This document shows, piece by piece, positions 1-5,219 of a stretch of DNA of 9,215 bases. This DNA is from an uncultured Chloroflexota bacterium (GTDB lineage Bacteria; Chloroflexota; Anaerolineae; Aggregatilineales; Phototrophicaceae): positions 1 through 9,215 of the forward strand of contig CAIVEA010000911.1 of the NCBI GenBank assembly GCA_903904765.1, in the 5' to 3' direction. The stretch's first letter is position 1; the number at the start of each line of letters is the position of its first letter. The notes beneath the pieces were generated by a model, which saw only the letters and a program-made list of their open reading frames with translations, was not told where the DNA came from and searched no databases. The position numbers and the translations under genes were made by a program.

Positions 1-89
1 ACAACAATCTCCTCATGTTAGGACGATAAAACACAGCGGGGAGAACGGATGACCCGCCCTCCCCTTGTGTCTACTATCGTAGGCTGTGT
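1..89 (-). other. Non-coding left edge after the binding-protein gene
   Basis: No coding region is supported here apart from the stem-loop at 38-64. Near the edge, the minus strand reads AACATGAGGAGATTGTTGT. This offers either an ATG start at 17-15 or an AGGAG ribosome-binding site for a gene starting just outside the window. The likely occupant is the next ABC transporter component (ATPase or permease), judging from the binding-protein gene alone. The window ends too soon to decide. Confidence 0.35.
38..64 (-). terminator. Stem-loop downstream of the sugar-binding-protein gene
   Basis: Read on the minus strand, GGGGAGGGCGG (64 to 54) pairs with CCGTTCTCCCC (48 to 38) around a five-base loop. 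This is an 11-bp stem containing two adjacent G-U pairs. It begins 25 nt after the stop codon of the binding-protein gene. ACACAGC (89 to 83) and GCTGTGT (37 to 31) flank it and could close a larger outer stem. The bases after the inner stem (GCTGTGTTTTATC) contain only a short U run, so it may be a leaky terminator or a structure that protects the 3' end of the mRNA. Such elements are common after abundant binding-protein genes that precede permease genes. The structure is visible; its role is inferred. Confidence 0.5.
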
Positions 90-1160
90 TTACTGCTGCG
101 CTTCCAACTGGAGGCGATACGTCCAGGGATACCACGAGAGCGAACTCTCACCCAGCGAGGGCAACGCGGTAATCAGCTCGTTGATGTTGGTGACATTGTT
201 CGCCAACAGCGTATCACGGGTGATGAGCGTCGGCTGCACCAACAGGTACTTCGGCACATTTTCGCCAGCCACCAGCGCCACCGCGCTACGAACCGCCACC
301 CGCGCCGTGCTATACGGATCGGTAGCAATCGTCGCTTCCCACGGGCTGTTCTCGGTTGTCATCATCTGGATGTTCTCGTCGGACACATCCACCGAGTACA
401 CCTTCACCTTGTCCTGCAACCCCAACTGCTCGATGGCACGCACCGCACCCTTCGCCAGTTCGTCCCACATGGCGATCACCACATTCGTCTCTGGGTGTTC
501 CGTCAGCGCCGCTTCCACACGGGTCTGCGTCTCCGCCGCCGTTCCACCTTCCACATACACCCCCACCTGCGCCACCTGCTTCAGATTCGGGTAGCGCCAC
601 AGGAAGTTCTGGTACGAACGATCCCGCTTATCCAGCGGCGGGAAGCCAGCGATGTTCAGGTACAGCACATTCGCCGCACCACCATAGTTCACCGCCACAT
701 ACCGTGTCAGATCGAACCCAATTGCCAGATCGTCCTGTTCGATTTCCGGCACCGTGTCGCTGTTCACCACCGTATCGAACGTCACCACCTTGATGCCCGC
801 CGCTTCAGCCGCGTCAATGTACGGCTGCACTGCGTCCGTCGTCCCGTGACTGATGATGATCGCGTCCGGCTGCTGCTGTATCGCCTGCTCCAGCAACGTC
901 ACGAACTGCGCTTGATCGTTACGGGCGTTGTATTCCGTCAGTTCGATGCCCAGTTCCTTCGCCTGTGCCTGCGCTCCCGCCAGATACCGCGCCATGAACG
1001 CACCATCACCGATGAACCGCACCAAAGCGATCTTCACCGGCTTATCGGGATTACTGAACCGTTCCGGCAGAGCAGACTGTGCGAACAACTGCGCGGTGAG
1101 GCTGAACACGCTCAGCAACACCAGAAGAATCACAGATAGTTTCCATCGCTTCGAGATCAA
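90..1160 (-). CDS. Sugar ABC transporter substrate-binding protein (type 1 periplasmic fold)
   Basis: Extracytoplasmic receptor that captures a sugar and delivers it to an ABC permease. The mature part resembles the RbsB/LacI-like periplasmic-binding family. It opens with a beta-strand KIALVRF followed by GDGAFMARYLAGAQAQAKELGI, then has QPDAIIISHGTTDAVQPYIDAAEAAGIKVV (the conserved 'two-domain' loop), ANVLYLNIAG, and NVVIAMWDELAKGAVRAIEQLG. The start chosen is TTG at 1160, because AAGGAG lies 9 nt upstream. This gives 356 residues with a clean signal peptide: ISKRWK, then a hydrophobic core of about 16 residues, with cleavage probably after LFA (residue 27). There is no lipobox Cys. ATG at 1181 would add seven residues and has no clear ribosome-binding site. 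The frame stays open to 1313, but that would place the terminator hairpin inside the gene. The gene is separated from the catabolic operon by its own promoter and leader. The exact ligand cannot be read from the sequence. Confidence 0.88.
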   Translation of the reverse strand: MISKRWKLSVILLVLLSVFSLTAQLFAQSALPERFSNPDKPVKIALVRFIGDGAFMARYLAGAQAQAKELGIELTEYNARNDQAQFVTLLEQAIQQQPDAIIISHGTTDAVQPYIDAAEAAGIKVVTFDTVVNSDTVPEIEQDDLAIGFDLTRYVAVNYGGAANVLYLNIAGFPPLDKRDRSYQNFLWRYPNLKQVAQVGVYVEGGTAAETQTRVEAALTEHPETNVVIAMWDELAKGAVRAIEQLGLQDKVKVYSVDVSDENIQMMTTENSPWEATIATDPYSTARVAVRSAVALVAGENVPKYLLVQPTLITRDTLLANNVTNINELITALPSLGESSLSWYPWTYRLQLEAQQ

Positions 1161-1199
1161 AATGAGTTTCTCCTTGCACATCGAACGAACAAATGAAAC

Positions 1200-1226
1200 A
1201 AAAAACCCTCGCTTGGCGAGGGTTTT
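1200..1226 (-). terminator. Intrinsic terminator inside the leader of the binding-protein gene
   Basis: On the minus strand CCCTCGC (1222 to 1216) pairs with GCGAGGG (1212 to 1206) around a CAA loop, and flanking AAAA/TTTT extends the stem to 11 bp. Six U residues follow (1205 to 1200), giving a textbook Rho-independent terminator. The same hairpin also has TTTT on its plus-strand side, so it could act in both directions. It ends only 39 nt before the TTG start of the binding-protein gene, too close for a complete promoter to fit between them. It therefore lies within the transcribed leader and must be read through for the gene to be expressed from the promoter at 1386-1415. It may also catch transcripts arriving from the isomerase gene. 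Confidence 0.85.
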
Positions 1227-1254
1227 GTTCACACGGTTGTGTGTCCTATGCACG

Positions 1255-1272
1255 TTGGCTACGCAGCCAACA
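1255..1272 (-). promoter_or_regulatory. Leader hairpin over the stop codon of the short open frame
   Basis: GTTGGCT and AGCCAAC form a perfect 7-bp stem with a GCGT loop on the minus strand. The TAG stop of the 30-codon leader frame (1261 to 1259) lies at the loop/3'-arm junction. A ribosome terminating there would melt this hairpin. A smaller stem follows (CACAC, loop AACC, GTGTG, about 1231-1244), and then the terminator. The structure is seen directly; a role in attenuation is inferred from its place between promoter and gene. Confidence 0.55.
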
Positions 1273-1351
1273 ATATGCCCCCACGCCTGAGCGATGTGAC
1301 CAGACAACAACACATCATCATGGAACGAGAGGAACTAATTGCGTACTGCAT
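1259..1351 (-). CDS. Candidate 30-residue leader peptide with Met3-Cys3 run
   Basis: A short frame opens with ATG at 1351, about 28 nt after the predicted transcription start, and ends with TAG at 1261-1259. The peptide reads MQYAISSSRS, then MMMCCC, then LVTSLRRGGILLAA. An AAAGGAAG sequence (1370 to 1363) lies 11 nt before the ATG, which is slightly far for a Shine-Dalgarno site but usable. Codons 11-16 are ATG three times and TGT three times, a sulfur amino-acid run of the kind used as a stalling sensor in leader peptides; poly-Cys leader peptides are known upstream of cysteine-related genes in mycobacteria. It lies between a good promoter and an intrinsic terminator. Against it, the run is also simple trinucleotide repeat DNA, and a 30-codon frame can arise by chance. 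Confidence 0.4.
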   Translation of the reverse strand: MQYAISSSRSMMMCCCLVTSLRRGGILLAA

Positions 1352-1385
1352 AAGACGATTTACTTCCTTTTTGGATGTGGCTATA

Positions 1386-1415
1386 GATATAACAGAACAT
1401 CGCATTACTTGTCAA
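1386..1415 (-). promoter_or_regulatory. Sigma-70-type promoter for the sugar-binding-protein gene
   Basis: The minus strand has a perfect -35 TTGACA (1415 to 1410), an 18-nt spacer and a -10 of TATATC (1391 to 1386), matching four of six consensus bases. A run of seven A residues within ATATAAAAAAATA (about 1434-1422) lies just upstream of the -35 and resembles an UP element. Initiation would fall near 1379, giving a leader of about 220 nt before the TTG start. It is the best promoter-like sequence in the 440-nt gap between the isomerase and binding-protein genes. Confidence 0.6.
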
Positions 1416-1467
1416 GCAGTATTTTTTTATATCAAGTAGCCTTCTGCAAGAAAATAGCTTGCGTCGT

Positions 1468-1489
1468 GATACTCCAAATGGTGAGTATC
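1468..1489. promoter_or_regulatory. Inverted repeat upstream of the promoter, possible operator
   Basis: GATACTC (1468-1474) and GAGTATC (1483-1489) form a perfect 7-bp inverted repeat with an 8-nt spacer. Its near edge is about 50 bp upstream of the -35 element. The total span of 22 bp suits a dimeric helix-turn-helix regulator, and the position upstream of -35 would favour an activator or a looping repressor. It is not followed by a U run on either strand, so it is not an intrinsic terminator. No regulator gene is present in the window to match it. Confidence 0.4.
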
Positions 1490-1554
1490 TTCTTCGCAAC
1501 AGTTCAATCACACGGAGATGAACTACCGTCTCTCACTGAACTAGGCTCCTATGC

Positions 1555-1566
1555 GATAAGCTTATC
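1555..1566. repeat. 12-bp perfect palindrome just after the isomerase gene
   Basis: GATAAG (1555-1560) is followed directly by its reverse complement CTTATC (1561-1566), starting 38 bp after the isomerase stop codon. With no loop it would be a poor RNA hairpin, but it could bind a dimeric protein. I see no U tract after it and no other terminator between 1416 and 1603, so operon transcripts may run on to the leader terminator at 1200-1226. Confidence 0.3.
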
Positions 1567-1603
1567 CAATGGTTGGTGGAACTTCATGCGTTCATATCCC
1601 CAT

Positions 1604-3055
1604 TCAGATTCTGTGAGACAATCCCGTAGGCTCTGTCAAGTACTCCGTATAACTGCGTCGCGTGATGCGATGGATTCCCGTCCATGTGGCAAATTCGATC
1701 AACTCACGTGTGACATCTCCTAGCCCAACTGCATAGTGATGGGGATGTCCGCCAATCGTCAGCGTATGCACCAAATCGTGCAATGTAATGCGTTCACGAT
1801 TCAGTGTAAACTCAGTAAACCAGCCCCGTGTCCCCGCATACCCCGGATTGTCACGTTCGACGATTTGCGCTCCAACCACCAGTAGATTAGCCCCGTCCCT
1901 GCTGAGATAGCTGATGGTAGCGGTGTTCGCCGCAAACACCTGATCGCCTGCCACGCCATAGACATTCTCCGACTTACGCCCCAGCGTCACATGATCCACC
2001 CACTGAATCCCATCCTTATTGGCAAAGTGGCGTGGGGAAACCCCACAATGCCACATCAATGCCGCCGGATTCAACGTGTCTATCACCGCCATATCCAGCA
2101 GCGTGGATGACTGCTGTGCATTGCCCAGCAGATTGAGCAAGTACATACTCAATGCACCATATACGTCCCCTTCACAAGCCACCGCTACCCCGTGTTCACT
2201 CCCCATCCACCCATACGCCATGCAGGGTGCAACACGATAGGACTCCTGAAACTCTGACCAGCAGGATACCGCCAGTGCATCGTAATCCCGTTCACGGGTG
2301 ATGTCACGCATAGCAAGATACAAACGAGTTACGCGGTCAAACGAAGCCATCTCGCTCACCCGCACCAAACGTGCAGCAGCGTAAATATCTGCCACCATCC
2401 GGTCAACATATACTCTGTCGAATCCTCTGGCGCGGTCTATCAATTCGCTTAGTTCATGCGCCATCACGTTCACACCTAACTGAGCCTTCAGCTTTGCCGT
2501 GTCAAACGCCATATTCATGAATCCGGGCGCTAATCCGCCAAACCAGCCAATCCGCGCCTGTGTCATATTCTTAACAGCAGTCAATGCACGTATCGTGATC
2601 CCAAACGGAATCTGAAACTCATCGGCTTCCACATGCCCGTAAAACCATTTGAAAGCGATGTGTTCGTCCTGTAGCGTCTGCGTGAGGATGCTGGCAAAAT
2701 GACTCATGGAAACAAACGAGTGCAACTTAATATCCCCATCCGGTAGGGGTTCAGGCGTTGCCCACAAAGCCATGCGAGGCGCAACCCGTGCCAAAGGCAA
2801 AACTTGCTCCCCGATACTGCACCCAGCAGTTTGTAGCAGCAAGAAATCCACCTGCGCCGCTTGTAAGCGTGCAGCCGCCTGCTCTGCCGCCTCTACGGAC
2901 ATAATCTCATCGGCAATTGCGACCAGTTCAAAATCCCACGCTTGTGCGAGTTTCTCCAACCCCGTGATCGCCCGTTCGCGCTGGCGATATTCCGTCGCAA
3001 AATAACTGGCAATAGACGTTCCAACATAGCCCACGCGGAGTTTAACCTGCACCAT
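1604..3055 (-). CDS. L-fucose isomerase family (COG2407-type) sugar isomerase
   Basis: Predicted cytoplasmic aldose-ketose isomerase of 483 residues, likely metal-dependent like L-fucose isomerase. Family motifs: the N-terminal VGYVGTSIASYF; LAVSCWSEFQESY (C265, E268); the hallmark ACEGDVYGALSMYLL (E295, D297), which with E268 could supply acidic metal ligands; MWHCGVSPRHFA (H336, C337); and GGHPHHYAVGLGDV (H437, H439, H440) near the C terminus, a probable catalytic/metal histidine region. The start ATG at 3055 is preceded by AGGAG seven bases upstream and overlaps the end of dhaL by 14 nt, which suggests translational coupling. A longer frame begins at 3259, but its first 68 residues lie antisense-free over dhaL in another frame and look non-coding. 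It ends the operon. The substrate is unknown: family members act on L-fucose, L-arabinose-like sugars or, in some sulfoglycolytic routes, sulfoquinovose. Confidence 0.85.
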   Translation of the reverse strand: MVQVKLRVGYVGTSIASYFATEYRQRERAITGLEKLAQAWDFELVAIADEIMSVEAAEQAAARLQAAQVDFLLLQTAGCSIGEQVLPLARVAPRMALWATPEPLPDGDIKLHSFVSMSHFASILTQTLQDEHIAFKWFYGHVEADEFQIPFGITIRALTAVKNMTQARIGWFGGLAPGFMNMAFDTAKLKAQLGVNVMAHELSELIDRARGFDRVYVDRMVADIYAAARLVRVSEMASFDRVTRLYLAMRDITRERDYDALAVSCWSEFQESYRVAPCMAYGWMGSEHGVAVACEGDVYGALSMYLLNLLGNAQQSSTLLDMAVIDTLNPAALMWHCGVSPRHFANKDGIQWVDHVTLGRKSENVYGVAGDQVFAANTATISYLSRDGANLLVVGAQIVERDNPGYAGTRGWFTEFTLNRERITLHDLVHTLTIGGHPHHYAVGLGDVTRELIEFATWTGIHRITRRSYTEYLTEPTGLSHRI

Positions 3056-3686
3056 GTTCGCGCTCCTGCCAAAATGTATTGATCGCGCCGAACAGTATCG
3101 CAATTGAACGCGCTCCTGCATCCACATGCCCGATAGCACGTTCACCCGCAAATTTCGCACGTCCAAATTTAGCCACCATACTGACCGTCTGTTCCGCACC
3201 TGCTTGCGCCGCTGCTGCTGCTCCCGCAAAACCACTGGCAAAATCACTTGCCGCCACAAAAGCAGCTACCGCCGGCGCGAGCGCATCCACCATCGTCTTA
3301 TCACCGGGGGCAGCTTTGCCGCGTGCAGTTACACCGGCTAACCCCGCTTGCAGCGCCGCCTGCCAATCCGGTAGAGAAACAACATCATGATCTTTGAGCG
3401 CGATGCTCATACGCAGGAACAACGTCCCGTATAATGCACCGGACGCGCCTCCCATCCGATTCAGAAGCGACTGTGATGCGGTTTGCAGAACGCTAGAAGG
3501 TGTCGGGGTCGGCAGCACATGCGCTTTTTCCACCGCATCACCAAGGGCTACCGCCAGCGCCTCACCATGATCGCCATCACCCAGTGCCGAATCCAATGCA
3601 TTTAGTTCGGATTGTGCCGCGCCTAAAGCATGGTGTATCGCGCCGATCAGAGAGACGAAATCGCTGCCGTTCATCGTCCCGGTCAT
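3042..3686 (-). CDS. dhaL: DhaL-like nucleotide-binding subunit of a ketose/dihydroxyacetone kinase
   Basis: ATP-binding half of a two-subunit kinase, 214 residues, the normal size for DhaL. The Mg-binding signature is complete: LDSALGDGDHG with D32, D37 and D39, matching the three aspartates of the family. GGASGALYG (79-87) is the phosphate-binding loop, followed by GDKTMVDAL (128-136) and GHVDAGARS (186-194; the family form is usually GHxDPGAxS, so Pro has become Ala). AAAGGGG lies 8 nt before the ATG, and the gene starts 3 nt after dhaK ends. A second ATG four codons later (3674) is possible. No DhaM-like phosphotransferase subunit is present in the window, so ATP, not PEP, is the expected phosphate donor. 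It works with the neighbouring DhaK-like protein. Confidence 0.9.
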   Translation of the reverse strand: MTGTMNGSDFVSLIGAIHHALGAAQSELNALDSALGDGDHGEALAVALGDAVEKAHVLPTPTPSSVLQTASQSLLNRMGGASGALYGTLFLRMSIALKDHDVVSLPDWQAALQAGLAGVTARGKAAPGDKTMVDALAPAVAAFVAASDFASGFAGAAAAAQAGAEQTVSMVAKFGRAKFAGERAIGHVDAGARSIAILFGAINTFWQEREHGAG

Positions 3687-3689
3687 CGT

Positions 3690-4700
3690 CTACACCCCTT
3701 TGAGGAACGCACCATTAGCAGGTGCGTCCCACAGATATTTCATCTGTGCATTCACACAGCACAACGACAGCGCAAAGCCTGCCATCTCCTGTGTAGTCGC
3801 ATACGGCCCGATCCACGACTTGTAATGACGTATCCCCGCCTGCGCCAGTCGCTCAGTCACCCGCCGATGTAGAATATACAATTCCATCAAAGTCATACTG
3901 CCGCTGTTATTCAGCAGCACCAGCACCTCATCACCAGAATTAAAAGGCAAATCTTCCAACAGGCGCGGCAACATCAAGTCTATGGTCTCGTCCGCGCTCA
4001 CCACTTTATGCCGCCCCATCCCGACCTCACCATGCACGCCCATGCCGATTTCCATTTCGTCATCCGGCATCTCAAACATGGTTTCGCCCGTGATCGGGCT
4101 GGCACATGAAGTCAAAGCTAGTGCTAGAGTGCGCGTGCTATCGCGGATCGCCTCGGCCATGCGCTTACAGTCCGCCAGAGATGCGCCCGTTTCGGCATAA
4201 GCGCCTAGCATCTTCCACACAAAAAATAGCCCCGCTGTACCCCGCCGTTCAGGTTCATTCCCTTTTGGAGCACTGGAAATATCGTCATACAGGACGACCA
4301 TTTCCACATTCTCAATCCCCTCTGCCTGACACAATTCCAGCGCGATCTCGGCATTCATGAGATCACCCGCATGATGAGACACACATAGCAACACGCCCGC
4401 ACCATAATCAGCAGCTTTGATACCGGCTACGATGCGCTCTGGCCCCGGCGCAGTGAAAATTTCACCGGGAACATTGACATCGAATAACCCTTCCCCCACC
4501 AGACCAATCATAGCAGGCTCATGTCCGCTACCATTGCCGATGACCAGCCCCACTTTGCCAGCCGATTTCGGGCGGGCACGCACGATAAGCCCATCATCAG
4601 TCAAGCACACTACATCCGAATAAGCACTGGCAAATCCCGCCAGCATATCGCGGAGAATGGTCTGACGTTGATTAATTAGTTTCTTTTTGCGAACGACCAT
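3690..4700 (-). CDS. dhaK: DhaK-like substrate-binding subunit of a ketose/dihydroxyacetone kinase
   Basis: Substrate-binding half of the kinase, 336 residues, a little shorter than typical DhaK (about 330-356). In this family a histidine forms a covalent hemiaminal with the ketone carbonyl of dihydroxyacetone. Here it is H223 in GMGVHGEVG. NGSGHEP (H60) and GD at 112-113 are the other conserved active-site elements. The segment normally written (K)NYTGD reads CVSHHAGD, so the usual Lys/Asn/Tyr are replaced by Val-Ser-His-His. Since this loop lines the substrate pocket, a ketone other than dihydroxyacetone is plausible. The start is ATG at 4700, 7 nt after GGAG and 4 nt after the DUF35 stop; GTG at 4703 is less well placed. 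The KLINQ...MLAGF N terminus is typical of the family. Erythrulose kinases also belong here, so the symbol names the family, not a proven substrate. Confidence 0.87.
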   Translation of the reverse strand: MVVRKKKLINQRQTILRDMLAGFASAYSDVVCLTDDGLIVRARPKSAGKVGLVIGNGSGHEPAMIGLVGEGLFDVNVPGEIFTAPGPERIVAGIKAADYGAGVLLCVSHHAGDLMNAEIALELCQAEGIENVEMVVLYDDISSAPKGNEPERRGTAGLFFVWKMLGAYAETGASLADCKRMAEAIRDSTRTLALALTSCASPITGETMFEMPDDEMEIGMGVHGEVGMGRHKVVSADETIDLMLPRLLEDLPFNSGDEVLVLLNNSGSMTLMELYILHRRVTERLAQAGIRHYKSWIGPYATTQEMAGFALSLCCVNAQMKYLWDAPANGAFLKGV

Positions 4701-4704
4701 CACA

Positions 4705-5217
4705 TCACTCCACAGGAATAAAATGAATCAAATGAATGGGATGTTCCACAGGCTGCTGGACATAATGGACACGCACCCGCATCCCAATCGCCACCTGCGC
4801 CGGATCAGCAATCAGCACATGGGGAAACAATGTGGATGCGCCATCCAACAACACGTAGGCCAACACATAAGGCGTTTTGAGCGCTGCTACATCTGCATTA
4901 CTGCCGGGCGAGAAATGCTGCACCGAGAATGTTTGCACAGTTCCCGTGCCGGTCAGTTCCACCCACTCCGTCGGACATAAACAATCCGGGCACAGCGGAC
5001 GTGGCGGCGCATACACCCGCTGGCAACGATCACATCGGGTCACCATTAAGCGCTGGTTTTCCAGTTCAATGAAAAAACGCGAATATCTGCCCAACGTGTG
5101 CGTGTACGTCTGCGTCAGCGAGAGCGTCAGCCGTTCCACCTGACAGAAATCCGCCCAGTAGCTATCTTCACCAGCTTCAATCTGTAGGATGTCTTTCTTA
5201 CTTTTTACGTCCGGCAT
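4705..5217 (-). CDS. DUF35 zinc-ribbon/OB-fold protein, probable partner of the thiolase-fold protein
   Basis: A 170-residue protein of the DUF35 (OB-fold acyl-CoA-associated) family. A rubredoxin-like zinc ribbon is clear: C62-x2-C65 ... C76-x2-C79, in the family context TRCDRCQRVYAPPRPLCPDC. The OB-fold follows (about 84-155, from EWVELTGTGTVQTFSV through YVLAYVLLDGAS to GMRVRVHYV). An N-terminal segment of about 45 residues ending YTHTLGRYSRFFIELENQ precedes the ribbon and resembles the arm seen in other members. DUF35 proteins form complexes with thiolase-fold enzymes, for instance archaeal acetoacetyl-CoA thiolase/HMG-CoA synthase and the Ltp2 aldolase of steroid degradation, where they help bind CoA thioesters. 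It starts 2 nt after the thiolase-like gene, with GGGA about 8 nt before the ATG, which strongly suggests such a complex here. Confidence 0.88.
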   Translation of the reverse strand: MPDVKSKKDILQIEAGEDSYWADFCQVERLTLSLTQTYTHTLGRYSRFFIELENQRLMVTRCDRCQRVYAPPRPLCPDCLCPTEWVELTGTGTVQTFSVQHFSPGSNADVAALKTPYVLAYVLLDGASTLFPHVLIADPAQVAIGMRVRVHYVQQPVEHPIHLIHFIPVE

Positions 5218-5219
5218 AA

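Larger units (their letters stand above)
1223..1603 (-). other. Intergenic region between isomerase and binding-protein genes
   Basis: Most of the 440-nt gap between the two genes. It is visibly more AT-rich than its surroundings and has no long gene. A plus-strand open frame crosses it (1193-1723) but runs through the terminator hairpin and into the isomerase gene on the opposite strand, so I do not accept it. What it holds, from upstream to downstream on the minus strand: a 12-bp palindrome, a 7-8-7 inverted repeat, an A-tract, a promoter, a short leader frame with a Met3-Cys3 run, and two leader hairpins that precede the terminator. Confidence 0.7.

Noticed and set aside
495..1139. A 214-codon plus-strand open frame rich in Arg and His.
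   Set aside because: It lies wholly antisense to the sugar-binding-protein gene, shows no family motifs, and its composition is what the complementary strand of that gene produces.
1161..1313. An N-terminal extension of the binding protein up to 1313.
   Set aside because: It would place the terminator inside the coding region and bury the signal peptide; the TTG at 1160 has the ribosome-binding site.
1301..1321. The ACA/CAT trinucleotide repeats as a microsatellite of interest.
   Set aside because: Only three units of each are present. Their significance, if any, is as the Cys and Met codons of the leader frame, reported above.
1193..1723. A 176-codon plus-strand frame spanning the intergenic region.
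   Set aside because: It starts in the terminator flank, reads through the hairpin, crosses promoter and leader elements, and ends antisense inside the isomerase gene; no recognisable motif.
3056..3259. A 68-residue N-terminal extension of the isomerase frame.
   Set aside because: It overlaps dhaL in a different frame, is unlike the family N terminus, and the ATG at 3055 has a well-spaced AGGAG.
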